DNA of 64,000 nucleotides from Ruania alba (GCF_900105765.1 NZ_FNTX01000001.1:1708387-1772386), one strand, 5' to 3'. Positions 47,092 through 57,952 are shown, counted from the stretch's first letter. A program made the numbers and translations. Notes: generated by a model from the sequence alone, not told the origin.

Positions 47092-47391
47092 ATGAGCACC
47101 TTCGCCGTCGAGTACTCCTACGACATCACCCGCACGTCGGACATCAACGAGTTACGCCCACAACATCGGGAGTTCTTGCGCGCCCTTGCCGACGAGGGCA
47201 CGCTGCTCGCCTCGGGACCGTGGCTGGACAACGCTGCACCGGGTGCCCTGCTTCTGCTCAGCGCCGAGGACGACACCACAGCCAAGCAGATCCTGGACGA
47301 GGACCCGTTCCAGCGGGCACACGTCATCACCCACCGCACGGTGCGCGCGTGGAACCCGCTGATCGGGGTCTTCGCCGACAGGGCCGAGTAG
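47092..47391 (+). CDS. YciI family protein
   Basis: This 99-residue protein shows the YciI/YCII fold: TFAVEYSYDITRTSDINELR at the start, a central HREFLRALADEGTLLASGPW with the conserved His, and DPFQRAHVITHRTVRAWNPL at the end. The family resembles small muconolactone-isomerase-like enzymes and has no settled activity. ATG 47092 gives the usual length. Its stop codon directly abuts the stop codon of the convergent terC-family gene. Confidence 0.85.
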   Translation: MSTFAVEYSYDITRTSDINELRPQHREFLRALADEGTLLASGPWLDNAAPGALLLLSAEDDTTAKQILDEDPFQRAHVITHRTVRAWNPLIGVFADRAE

Positions 47392-48414
47392 TCAGCGATA
47401 CAGGTCACCGGACGAGGTCTCCTCGCGAGCTGCGTCATCGTCGCCGTCAGGCGTCGTGCGCTTGCCCACAGTCACCGAGGCCACAGTCGTGACCACCAGG
47501 ATCCCGACGATGACGATCAGGGACAGCCACGTGTTCGGCTCCGGGATCGCCGTCCAGTGCTCCCCGCCGTTGATGAAGCCCAGCTCGTTCTCGTGCAGCG
47601 CGTGGTTCACCAGCTTGAACCCGATGAACGCGAGGATGGCGGCGAGACCGTAGTTGAGGTAGACGAGCCGGTCGAGCAGGCCGTCGATGAGGAAGAACAA
47701 CTGACGCAGCCCGAGCAGGGAGAAGGCGTTCGCCGCGAAGATCAGGAAGACTTCCTGGGTCAGGCCGAAGATGGCCGGGATCGAGTCCACCGCGAAGAGC
47801 ACATCCGCGCTGCCGATCGCGATCATCACGATGAGCATCGGGGTGATGGCCCAGCGGCCCTCGCTGCGCACCAGCATCTTGTCGCCCACGTAGCCTTGCG
47901 TCGTGGGAAACACCCGCCGGGTGAGACGAAGGACCCCGTTCTCCTTGAACTCCTCGTCGTCCTCCTGCTTGAGCTGGGTGATCGCGGTGTAGATGAGGAA
48001 GGCGCCGAAGATGTAGAACACCCAGGAGAACTGGGCCACGATCGCCGCGCCGGCGAAGATGAACGCCGTACGCAGCACGAGGGCGATGACGATGCCGATC
48101 AGCAGCACCTTCTGCTGATACTCCCGGGGCACCCGGAAACTGGCCATGATCAGCACGAACACGAACAGGTTGTCCACGGAGAGGGACTTCTCCGTGATGT
48201 ATCCGGAGAAGTACTGCAGGCCGTACTCCCCGCCCCATTCCCACAGCACGAACACCCCGAACAGCAGCGCCATCAACACGTAGGCGAGCGACCACAGGCC
48301 CGCTTCCTTGAGGCTGGGCGCATGCGGGGTCCGCACGTGGCCGACGAAGTCGACCGCCAGCATGATCACGATCACGCCGACCGTGATCGCCCATGCCCAG
48401 ACAGGAACATCCAT
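47392..48414 (-). CDS. TerC-family integral membrane protein (probable Mn2+ exporter)
   Basis: The 340-residue protein has about nine membrane helices and the TerC signatures: LSVDNLFVFVLIMASF with its intramembrane Asp, and GSADVLFAVDSIPAIFGLTQ with paired Asp residues. Alx/MntX-type TerC proteins export manganese, and the riboswitch-like leader supports this role. A hydrophilic, acidic C-terminal tail is present. ATG 48414 is 9 bases after a GGAGG that sits inside a regulatory hairpin. Confidence 0.93.
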   Translation of the reverse strand: MDVPVWAWAITVGVIVIMLAVDFVGHVRTPHAPSLKEAGLWSLAYVLMALLFGVFVLWEWGGEYGLQYFSGYITEKSLSVDNLFVFVLIMASFRVPREYQQKVLLIGIVIALVLRTAFIFAGAAIVAQFSWVFYIFGAFLIYTAITQLKQEDDEEFKENGVLRLTRRVFPTTQGYVGDKMLVRSEGRWAITPMLIVMIAIGSADVLFAVDSIPAIFGLTQEVFLIFAANAFSLLGLRQLFFLIDGLLDRLVYLNYGLAAILAFIGFKLVNHALHENELGFINGGEHWTAIPEPNTWLSLIVIVGILVVTTVASVTVGKRTTPDGDDDAAREETSSGDLYR

Positions 48415-48423
48415 GAGAAAAAC

Positions 48424-48545
48424 CCTCCGGTGAGTCAACGATGGCACCGGAGGTCTCCCCCACCCTGTGGTGGGCCGATGGCGCCGAGGCGGACTGGGCC
48501 TGCCTGTGGTGACGACGACAACGCTTAAGGGGTACTCCCCTCCTA
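48424..48545 (-). ncRNA. yybP-ykoY (Mn2+-type) riboswitch with expression hairpin
   Basis: Read on the minus strand, the leader of the TerC gene shows the yybP-ykoY hallmarks in order: AGGGGAGTACCCC near 48541-48529, TCGTCGTCACC in the middle, and GGGGGAGACCTCCGGTG near 48462-48445. Downstream, CCTCCGGTG (48453-48445) pairs with CACCGGAGG (48432-48424) around a 12-base loop, followed by GTTTTTC. This hairpin contains the Shine-Dalgarno and resembles a terminator. Its 5' arm belongs to the aptamer, so Mn2+ binding should free the ribosome site. Known family; exact edges are estimated by eye. Confidence 0.78.
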
Positions 48546-48553
48546 GACGCCCG

Positions 48554-48583
48554 ATCATACACGGAGATCTGGAGCCTTCTCAG
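48554..48583 (-). promoter_or_regulatory. Promoter of the riboswitch-terC transcript
   Basis: On the minus strand CTGAGA (48583-48578), 18 bases and TATGAT (48559-48554) form a good promoter ending about 10 bases before the riboswitch core. Confidence 0.55.
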
Positions 48584-48834
48584 CACCCTGAGGCGCAGAT
48601 TCTCGGCAAGCCGACAGGGGGTGCGAACAGGTCCCCGGAGCCCAGCGGGGTCTACGGAACACGACTTCACGATGGAGCGCACCGGCGCAGCTCCCTCGAG
48701 TTACTCCAGGCAACGACCACCGCAGGTTGCGAATTGGTCCAGCAGGTAGCGAAAGCCCCGATCTACGGGTGCGCCAGCTGGTCCCGAGGCGGGCAGCCTG
48801 ATTGCCCTACCATGGGCTCCCAAGGAGGCGACCT
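48584..48834. other. Intergenic stretch left of the copper island
   Basis: I see no gene, tRNA or terminator here. Short open frames on the minus strand have no recognisable pattern. The copy of the 11-bp motif found before copZ and the DUF5134 gene is absent. A strong AAGGAGG for blaI lies at 48822-48828. Confidence 0.4.
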
Positions 48835-49212
48835 GTGACAAGTATGCGAACCCGTGAGTGGGGTGGGCTGGAGCGTGAGGTGTTGCGTCTGTTGCGGGAG
48901 CAGGCCAAGCCAGTAAGCGCACGCCAGTTGCAGGATCTGTTCGCTGAGCCAGTGCCCGCGTACACGACGCTGATGACTGCGCTCACTCGGCTCGAGCGCA
49001 AGAGTGTGATTGCGCGCGTCGAGGAATCGCCCCGTAAGGTGCGGTTCTCCATTCGGCGCTCCGATGGGCAGGACGCCGGCATATCGATGATGTCGGCGCT
49101 AGACGAAGCCGGCGATCGACAGGCTGCGCTGCTAGCATTCGCGGGGAACCTCGACGACGACGATGTGGCGCTGCTGCGGGCGGCGTTCGCCGGGCAACGC
49201 AAGAAACGGTGA
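48835..49212 (+). CDS. BlaI/MecI/CopY-family repressor
   Basis: This 125-residue protein carries the BlaI winged helix (REWGGLEREVLRLLREQAKP, then TLMTALTRLERKSVIARVEE) and a C-terminal dimerisation helix region. CopY-type members of the family release DNA upon copper binding; BlaI/MecI-type members are cleaved by a partner protease. No Cys-rich C-terminal metal site is present, favouring the protease-linked type. GTG 48835 lies 6 bases after AAGGAGG. It is followed by an M56 protease gene 10 bases later, then by copper genes. Confidence 0.88.
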   Translation: MTSMRTREWGGLEREVLRLLREQAKPVSARQLQDLFAEPVPAYTTLMTALTRLERKSVIARVEESPRKVRFSIRRSDGQDAGISMMSALDEAGDRQAALLAFAGNLDDDDVALLRAAFAGQRKKR

Positions 49213-49222
49213 CGAGCGGACC

Positions 49223-50044
49223 ATGTTCCTCTTGCTGGTGTTCGGGTGCGCATCGGGCGCTGTTCTGACAGCGTTTCTGGCACCCCGGGTACTGACGGTG
49301 GGCCGTTGGCAGATGCTGCATCCCAGACTCGCGCTCACCGCGTGGTTCGCCTCGTTCTTCCTCGGTATCCTCCTCATCCTGACCGCATTGCTCGTGAGCA
49401 TTGTCGGGGCAGTGACCGCTTCATCAGCACATCCCCACACAGAAGCGGTCCTGCTGACGCCCGCGGCCTGGCTGGGGCTGGGCGGGTTCGGAGCTGCGCT
49501 CGCTTTCATCACGGCATCGGCGTCCACTGTCGTAGCCCATGACGGCGTCCCGGAGCGGGCGTTCACGGCGCTCGCCTGCTCACGCGAGAAGCGAAGCGAC
49601 TTCACCCTGGTGCGTTTCGAATCGGACCAGCATGTCGCTTGTGCTGTGCCTGGGCGTCACCCCGAGATCCTGGTGTCGACGGCGATGGAGGCAGCCTTGT
49701 CATTGCCACAGTTGCAGGCTGTCCTTGCGCACGAGTACGCACACTTGCGTGCGAGGCACGGATGGGCGATCCGCATTGCCCGGGTCAATGGGGCGTGCCT
49801 GCCCAATACCCGGCCGGGCCAGGCCTTTCAACAGGCCACGCGGCTGTTGATCGAGCTCACTGCGGATGACACGGCCGCTCGGCAGGCTGGGGCGGCAAAT
49901 CTCGCCAACGCGCTCTCCACCCTCGCAGAGATCACAGGTGCCGAAGGTCTACGGCTGCGCGCGGAACGTGTGACTGCGCGGCGGTGGCCGCCCTCGAAGC
50001 AACGCCGGCTGCCGGAAGCGGTACGCATCGCGGCTCCCGCGTGA
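49223..50044 (+). CDS. M56-family membrane metalloprotease
   Basis: The 273-residue protein has three or four membrane helices (GALTASSAHPH region preceded by GILLILTALLVSIVGAV) and the zinc-protease motif HEYAHLRARHG. A downstream Glu in LLIELTADDTAARQAG is a probable third zinc ligand. It belongs to the BlaR1/MecR1-like M56 family but lacks any penicillin-binding sensor domain. Together with the adjacent BlaI protein it could form a membrane signalling pair that controls the copper operon by proteolysis. The ribosome site is weak. Confidence 0.86.
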   Translation: MFLLLVFGCASGAVLTAFLAPRVLTVGRWQMLHPRLALTAWFASFFLGILLILTALLVSIVGAVTASSAHPHTEAVLLTPAAWLGLGGFGAALAFITASASTVVAHDGVPERAFTALACSREKRSDFTLVRFESDQHVACAVPGRHPEILVSTAMEAALSLPQLQAVLAHEYAHLRARHGWAIRIARVNGACLPNTRPGQAFQQATRLLIELTADDTAARQAGAANLANALSTLAEITGAEGLRLRAERVTARRWPPSKQRRLPEAVRIAAPA

Positions 50045-50075
50045 TCCGCTGCCACAACTCACGTCACCCTCATCG

Positions 50076-50086
50076 ACATCTTGTAG
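50076..50086 (+). promoter_or_regulatory. Copper-operon regulatory motif, copy 1
   Basis: ACATCTTGTAG is identical to the motif at 54697-54707, which there has full CTACA/TGTAG arms. It overlaps or adjoins a TAGAGT -10-like box (50084-50089) ending 8 bases before the copZ ATG. The ACA-TCT-TGT half-sites resemble BlaI/CopY operators (TACA-n-TGTA). It is the likely target of the BlaI-type repressor. Confidence 0.5.
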
Positions 50087-50097
50087 AGTTAGGTGGC

Positions 50098-50322
50098 ATG
50101 AGAGTCCGTTCTGGCGGAAGGGTTTCTGAGTATCGGTGAGTCCGAGTTCGTGGTGAATGGCATGACCTGCGTGCGCTGCGAACGCGTACTCACACCGGCA
50201 TTGCCTGACGTGCAGACGTGACAGTCGCCGACGTGAACCCCATCAGTGGACGGGTGCTGCTGCAGCATGCCGGACGTGTCGGCAGAGGCACGGTCGCAGT
50301 TGCTGTCGGCGACGCTGGTTAG
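50098..50322 (+). pseudogene. Frameshifted copper chaperone gene (copZ-like)
   Basis: An ATG at 50098 follows a -10-like box, but its frame stops after 13 codons. In the next frame, from about 50129 to 50219, lies the start of an HMA domain (SIGESEFVVNGMTCVRCERV, then LTPALPDVQT). This contains the copper motif GMTCVRC and then stops. The remaining half continues in the first frame from GTG 50218 (VTVADVNPISGRVLL to AVAVGDAG) up to a TAG at 50322. Two opposite single-base shifts, an insertion and a loss, explain it. An intact CopZ would be about 70 residues and carry Cu(I) to CopA. The stop is joined to the ribosome site of the next gene. Confidence 0.68.
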
Positions 50323-50333
50323 GAGGCGGTCTC

Positions 50334-52414
50334 GTGAGTACGTCCTCCCCGGTGACAACTCCCTCAGCCACCTCGGCCGGTGAGCCCCACAACGATGACT
50401 GTCACGTGCTCCGTCATCGTCGATGGCCGCTTGCCCTGACAGTGACGGCACTCGCGCTTCTGGCCGTCGTGCCGGCAGTGGTCACGACTGTGCGCGCCAG
50501 AGCGGAGCCCTACGAGCGACTGCTCCAGGGCTTCCCAGGCCTCGATGTCGGTGTTGCCACGGCCATCGGACAAGCCATCGCGGATGCGGCCTCGACCGTC
50601 ACGGTCGGCGCGCTGCTGTGGTTGCTGTTCTTCCGAACCGCGCGGGGCCATGATGCGGCGCGACTGGGAGGCCTCATCGAGCTGACGGTGCTACAGATCG
50701 CTTCCGCGATCTGGGCGACGGCGGCGATGGCGATGGTCGTGTTCGAGATGTTCGACAGCAGCGGTGTCCCGTTCGCACGTCTCGGCGAGCCTGGCGCAGT
50801 CCAGGTTCTCTACGAAGCCAGTGCCTTCCCGCAGGCATGGACCGTCGCGGCGGCAGCAGCGATGGTGGTCTTCGTCATGAGCATGTTTGCCGACCGGTGG
50901 ACGGGCCTGCTCATCCCGCTGTGGGCGTCCATCTTCGGTGTGCTCGCTCCGGTGGTCGTGGGGCAGATTCTGGTCGGTCCGAATCACGATTTCGGCAGCG
51001 ACGCAGGCATCTATCAGGCGTTGGTCGCCCCGGCGGTGTTCGGCCTGATGGTCGTCGCAACGATACGCGTGCTCTCCGGTCGGCCGATCGCTCCGGAAAT
51101 CCTTGCCCGCCTGTGTGTCACGATCGCCGTGCTCTTGCCGGTGCTCATCGCAGCGGACGCGCTCTTGGCGTGGTTCAAGCTCGCCGGCAGCGGACTATTC
51201 GACTCCGTGACGGGCTGGCAGATTCTGCTCCGTGCAACCGGCTGGCTGATCGCGGGAACGACGATCTGCGCGGCATGGGCATCGTGGCGGCGGGGCCGGC
51301 TGACCGCGCACCGCATGACCGGCCTGCTGCTCATCTCGACGGCCGCGGCCGGTGTCTGGCTGGGCGTGTCGGCGGCCATGACGCGCATCCCGCCACCGCA
51401 GTACTTCGCGCCGACGAGCATTACCCAGATCTACCTCGGCTTCGAGGCACCCGACGAGCCCACACTCGAGGTGCTGTTCACGCAGTGGCGACCGAACCTG
51501 CTTTTCCTCGTCGTCGCGATCGCGGCCGTGACGGTCTACCTGTGGGCGGTGCGGGCGCTGCGGCGTCGGGGCGATCGGTGGCCGATCGGTCGCACGGTGT
51601 CATGGATCGCCGGGTGGGGCGTGGTCGTGTTCGCCACGAGTTCTGGGTTCGGGAGATACTCGGCCCCAGACTTCGGGATCCACATGATCGTGCACATGAG
51701 CCTGAACATGCTCGCGCCGATCCTGCTGGTGATGGGCGGAGTGCTGACGCTGCTGCTGCGCGTGACGCGCTCCGACGACTCCCGGCCCGCTGGACTGCAT
51801 GAGTGGATCACGTGGGTGCTGCACTGGCCGGTGTTGCGGTTCGTGTTCAACCCACTGCTCGTATTCGCCCTCTTCGTCGGTTCGTACTATGGGCTGTATC
51901 TCACGGGCCTTTTCGGGGAGTACATGCGCTTCCACTGGGCGCACCAGTTGATGAACGCGCATTTCCTCGTCGCCGGGTACTTGTTCTATTCGCTCGTGAT
52001 AGGTGTGGATCGGCCGCCGCGGCCGTTGCCGCACATCGGAAAGCTCGGGTTCGTGTTGGCAGCGATGCCGTTCCACGCGTTCTTTGGCGTGATCCTCATG
52101 AGCAGCACAGAGATCATCGCGGAGAACTTCTACCGCTCCCTCGCCCTGCCCTGGGCCGACCTGCAGTCAGCGCAGTATCTGGCCGGCGGGGTGGCATGGG
52201 CCGGTGGGGAACTCCCGCTGCTGATCGTGATCATCGCGCTCGGCGTCCAATGGTCCCGGCAGGACGCCAAGGACGCCCACCACACGAACCGGCACTTCGA
52301 TACCGGTCGCGCCGACGAGTTCGACCAGTACAACCGGATGCTCGAGCAACTCGCCCACCGGCCTGGTCGCCAGCCCGCGCCCGGCCGCCGCGACGTTGAC
52401 CAGGAGAACACCAC

Positions 52415-52418
<4 letters not shown>
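50334..52418 (+). CDS. Fused CopD - CtaG-like copper protein
   Basis: The 694-residue membrane protein has about 14 helices. The N-terminal half matches the CopD copper-uptake family. The C-terminal half matches the CtaG cytochrome c oxidase assembly family, with HMIVHMSLNMLAPILLVMG, FHWAHQLMNAHFLVAGYLFY and MPFHAFFGVILMSS carrying the conserved His and Met residues. This bifunctional fusion is common in actinobacteria. It probably moves copper across the membrane toward periplasmic targets. AGGAGG lies 7 bases before GTG 50334, and the stop overlaps the start of copA (ATGA). Confidence 0.92.
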
Positions 52419-54679
<2,261 letters not shown>

Positions 54680-54695
54680 CCACTCCAATTAACTC

Positions 54696-54707
54696 TACAT
54701 CTTGTAG
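54696..54707 (+). promoter_or_regulatory. Copper-operon regulatory motif, copy 2, with leaderless start
   Basis: CTACATCTTGTAG (54695-54707) has perfect 5-base arms around TCT, and its inner ACATCTTGTAG equals the copy at 50076-50086. TAGATT (54708-54713) follows at once as a -10 box and ends 6 bases before the ATG at 54720. Bound repressor would cover the promoter of the DUF5134 gene. Confidence 0.55.
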
Positions 54708-54719
54708 TAGATTGGCGTG

Positions 54720-55289
54720 ATGATCGTCGCGCCGTGGAACCTCATCCTGACCACTGCCTTCGTGTACACGGGGGCGGTGTTGGCCGTCAATCTCATCGCC
54801 AGGCTCCGCAGACCGCGAGCCGAGCGGCGGTTCGACGGCGAGGCGCTGGTCGATGTCAACCACATGCTGATGTCCGCGGCGATGATCTGGATGTCCTGGT
54901 CGATGGAATCCGCGCTCACCCTCGGGCTCCAGGTCGCCCTCTTTGCCGCTCTCACCGCTGGCCTCCTGCTGTTCCTGCTCGGTGCAAGGACGACCAGGCG
55001 GCGCCGCGATTTCGGCTGGCACGTCGTCTTGAATGGGGCGATGATCTGGATGCTCGCCGCCATGCCGCTGCTGATGGCCGACATGGACATGAGCGGCGAA
55101 GGACGTGCCGCCATGATGGGAACGCCGATGTGGGCGGGCGTCGTCAACATCGGCTTCGTCGTCCTGTGTGTCGCGGTCGCCCTGTGGTGGGCGTACCGTG
55201 CCGTCACCGCTCAGGGGCACCGGCTGCACGTGAGCGTCCACGCCGTGAAGGGAATCGGGATGGCTGCCATGCTCGTGCTCATGAACTGA
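54720..55289 (+). CDS. DUF5134 Met-rich membrane protein
   Basis: The 189-residue protein has about five membrane helices and belongs to the DUF5134 family, seen near copper genes in actinobacteria. It is unusually rich in methionine: 18 of 189 residues, clustered in VNHMLMSAAMIWMSWSM and MIWMLAAMPLLMADMDM, with several His. Such Met/His clusters often bind Cu(I), so a role in copper handling is likely but unproven. ATG 54720 is preferred over GTG 54717 because of the leaderless -10 box. It has its own operator-promoter. Confidence 0.8.
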   Translation: MIVAPWNLILTTAFVYTGAVLAVNLIARLRRPRAERRFDGEALVDVNHMLMSAAMIWMSWSMESALTLGLQVALFAALTAGLLLFLLGARTTRRRRDFGWHVVLNGAMIWMLAAMPLLMADMDMSGEGRAAMMGTPMWAGVVNIGFVVLCVAVALWWAYRAVTAQGHRLHVSVHAVKGIGMAAMLVLMN

Positions 55290-55447
55290 CCAGGCAGCGA
55301 CTGGAGCCCGACCGGGCGGTACTCGCCTGCCGCGTCGCGGAGCGTGACGATGCCCCGTTCTGCCAACAGTGTGGCGCCGAGGGCACCCCGCGAGGCCGGC
55401 TCCGGCGGCCGTTGCTGAGCCTCGGGCGAAGCTCTCGCGGGCCCGGT
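55290..55447. other. Convergent gap, possible gene remnant
   Basis: On the minus strand one frame reads GALGATLLAERGIVTLRDAA, then GEYRPVGLQSLPGQ, with codon use like that of real genes. It has no start, no family match I recognise, and runs into the antisense of the DUF5134 gene. I regard it as a doubtful remnant. Nothing else is seen. Confidence 0.25.
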
Positions 55448-56953
55448 TCAGGACGTCGGCTCAGGCTGCTTCCAGGCGTCGGACTGCCGAATCGCGGCAT
55501 CGAACTCGCCCTCGATCTGTGCATCGTGCCTTGCTGTGGCCAGGCTCACCAGGATCGCCACCACACCGCACGCGAGGAACCCGGGAACGATCTCGTAGAT
55601 CAGCGAGTCCCCTAGCCCGAGTCTGGCCCAGAAGAAGACCACGACGGCGCCCGTCACCATCCCGGCCAGGGCGCCCCAGGAGGTGAGGCGACGCCAGTAC
55701 AAGCTCAGGATGATCAGCGGTCCGAAGGCGGAGCCGAATCCCGCCCACGCAAATCCGACCAGGTCCAGGACCGAGCCCTCAGGGTCGCGTGCGATGACGG
55801 CCGCGACCACTGCCACCACCAGCACGGCGAACCGACCGAGCAGCACAGTCATCTTTCCTGACGCCGCGCGCGTGAAGACCACCTTGACCAGATCCTCCAC
55901 CAGCGCGGAAGAACAGACCAGGAGCTGGCTGGAGACCGTGCTCATGATCGCGGCGAGCACCGCGGCCAGCAGGATGCCCGCGATGAACGGGTGGAACAGA
56001 AGGTCCGCCATCCGCAGCAGCACCGTCTCCCGCTCTTCCTCGATGAGCGTGACGCCCTGCGTGGGCAGGTAGCCGATCGCCAGCAGGGCCAGCAGCACCG
56101 CACCGCCGGTGGACAGGATCATCCAGCTGATCCCGATCCGTCGTCCAGCCACGGCGTCCTTGGCCGACCGTAGCGCCATGAACCGGACGATGATGTGCGG
56201 CTGTCCGAAGTAACCGAGCCCCCAGGCGGCGGCCGAGATGATCCCGACGAAGGACGCGCCGGCGATCCAGGACGTCGCCGAGGCATCCACGGCCCCGATG
56301 GCATCGACGCTCTCTCCGAAGCCACCCATGGCCGCGATCGCCATCGCCGGCAGCACGATGAGCGCAACCATCGACATCAGCCCCTGCACCACGTCCGTCC
56401 ACGCCACACCGGTGAACCCCCCGAACATGGTGTACGCGAGGGTGACGCCGGCGACCAGCATCATGCCGGTCAGGTAGGAGGCCCCGAACGCCCCCTGGAA
56501 GAATGTCCCGGCGGCCACCATGCCGGACGAGACGTAGAAGGTGAAGAACACCAGGATGACCAGGCCGGCCACGATGCGCAGCAACCGGGATTGGTCGCGG
56601 AGCCGGTTCTCGAAGAAGCTGGGCACTGTGATCGAGTTGTTCGCGACCTCGGTGTAGCTGCGAAGGCGCGGCGCGACGAACTTCCAGTTCAGCCACGCCC
56701 CGACGACCAGCCCGACGGCGATCCACGCCTGATCCAGCCCGGCCACGAAGATCGCGCCGGGCAGGCCCAGCATCAGCCAGCCCGACATGTCCGAGGCCCC
56801 GGCGCTGAGCGCGGCGACGCCGGGCCGGAGCCCGCGCCCGCCGAGCATGTAGTCCTCACCGGTCGAGGTGCGCTTGTACCCGTAGTACCCGATCAGCAGC
56901 ATGACCAGGAAGTACAGGGCGATCGCCACCCACAAATAGGTGTCCTCGTTCAC
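55448..56953 (-). CDS. putP: Sodium/proline symporter PutP
   Basis: The 501-residue SSS-family symporter has about 13 helices. Diagnostic segments are STGEDYMLGGRGLRPGVAAL, GASDMSGWLMLGLPGAIFVA, SITVPSFFENRLRDQSRLLR, AAAWGLGYFGQPHIIVRFMA and IMSTVSSQLLVCSSALVEDL. These match PutP more closely than other sodium-solute symporters. It imports proline with Na+. GTG 56953 follows AAGGAG by 6 bases. It lies downstream of the amino-sugar ABC genes on the same strand but behind a hairpin, so it is probably separate. Confidence 0.92.
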   Translation of the reverse strand: MNEDTYLWVAIALYFLVMLLIGYYGYKRTSTGEDYMLGGRGLRPGVAALSAGASDMSGWLMLGLPGAIFVAGLDQAWIAVGLVVGAWLNWKFVAPRLRSYTEVANNSITVPSFFENRLRDQSRLLRIVAGLVILVFFTFYVSSGMVAAGTFFQGAFGASYLTGMMLVAGVTLAYTMFGGFTGVAWTDVVQGLMSMVALIVLPAMAIAAMGGFGESVDAIGAVDASATSWIAGASFVGIISAAAWGLGYFGQPHIIVRFMALRSAKDAVAGRRIGISWMILSTGGAVLLALLAIGYLPTQGVTLIEEERETVLLRMADLLFHPFIAGILLAAVLAAIMSTVSSQLLVCSSALVEDLVKVVFTRAASGKMTVLLGRFAVLVVAVVAAVIARDPEGSVLDLVGFAWAGFGSAFGPLIILSLYWRRLTSWGALAGMVTGAVVVFFWARLGLGDSLIYEIVPGFLACGVVAILVSLATARHDAQIEGEFDAAIRQSDAWKQPEPTS

Positions 56954-56972
56954 AGGTCTCCTTCCACATGGC

Positions 56973-57004
56973 GACGGCCGGGCGCGCGCACGCACCCGGC
57001 CGTC
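56973..57004 (-). terminator. Hairpin between the amino-sugar operon and putP
   Basis: GACGGCCGGG (56973-56982) pairs perfectly with CCCGGCCGTC (56995-57004) around a 12-base loop. It lies 75 bases after the permease stop and 20 bases before the putP start. No T tract follows. Confidence 0.62.
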
Positions 57005-57079
57005 GGACGTCGTCGTGGGCCCCATCGTGCCGTGCTCGCACGGCCGTGTCTCCTGGACAGGCGACGATCGACGTGGTGG

Positions 57080-57952
57080 TTACTTCATCGTGCCCTGGCT
57101 CACCGAACCTTGGAGCTGACGCTGGAAGAGGATGTAGGCCACCAGGACCGGCACGATCGTGACCACCGCGGCGGCGAACATGGCACCGAAGTCGACGGCG
57201 TAGCCCGCCGAGGAGATGAAGCTCGCGAGCACCTGGGCGAGCACCCAGTTGCTCCGGTCGGTGTTCAACGCCACCGGGAGCAGGAACTGGTTCCACAGGC
57301 CGAGGAAGTTGAAGATGGCCACCGAGGCCATCCCCGGGCGGGCCATCGGCAACATCACCTGGAAGAAGGTGCGCCACTCCCCTGCGCCGTCGATCGCCGC
57401 TGCCTCGGCGATCTCCCCAGGCAGTCCCCGGAAGAAGGAGTACAGGAAGAACACCGTGAACGGCAGCGCGAATGACACATAGGTGATGATCAGACCGGGC
57501 AGCGTGCCGAGCAGGCCGAGGTTCTGCAGCACGAAGAACAGCGGCACGATCGCCAGGAACACCGGGAAGGTCAGGCCCGCGAGCATCAGGTAATAGATGA
57601 ATCGGCGTCCGAAGAACTCGAACCGGCCCAGCACGTAGGCGCACATGGAACCGAGCAGCATCACCAGGATCAGCGCGGAGCCGACCACGATGATGGTGTT
57701 GACGAAGGCGTCACCAAGCCCGGAATCGACCCAGGCGTTCCGGTAGTTGGAGAACCCCCACTCGGCGGGCAGACCGAAGGGCGACGCAAAGATCTCGCTG
57801 GAGGTCTTGAACGAGCTGAGCAAGGTCCACAACATCGGGGCGATGACGAGGACGCACCAGACCACGAGAGCGGTGTGCGAGACTCCACCGACCCAACGGT
57901 CGCCCTTGGCGGGCGGCGGCTTGCGCGCGACGCGCGTGTCGATGGCGGTCAT
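57080..57952 (-). CDS. Carbohydrate ABC permease (NgcG/MalG type)
   Basis: The 290-residue permease has six helices and the EAA loop EIAEAAAIDGAGEWRTFFQV, followed by MLPMARPG. The N-terminal domain has TSSEIFASPFGLPAEWGFSN. It is the second membrane subunit of the binding-protein system at 58968-60395. ATG 57952 overlaps the first permease stop (ATGA). No ATPase is present. Confidence 0.9.
   Translation of the reverse strand: MTAIDTRVARKPPPAKGDRWVGGVSHTALVVWCVLVIAPMLWTLLSSFKTSSEIFASPFGLPAEWGFSNYRNAWVDSGLGDAFVNTIIVVGSALILVMLLGSMCAYVLGRFEFFGRRFIYYLMLAGLTFPVFLAIVPLFFVLQNLGLLGTLPGLIITYVSFALPFTVFFLYSFFRGLPGEIAEAAAIDGAGEWRTFFQVMLPMARPGMASVAIFNFLGLWNQFLLPVALNTDRSNWVLAQVLASFISSAGYAVDFGAMFAAAVVTIVPVLVAYILFQRQLQGSVSQGTMK

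Noticed and set aside
50098-50138. A separate 13-codon peptide from ATG 50098
   Set aside because: It is best explained as the intended start of copZ that is cut short by a frameshift.
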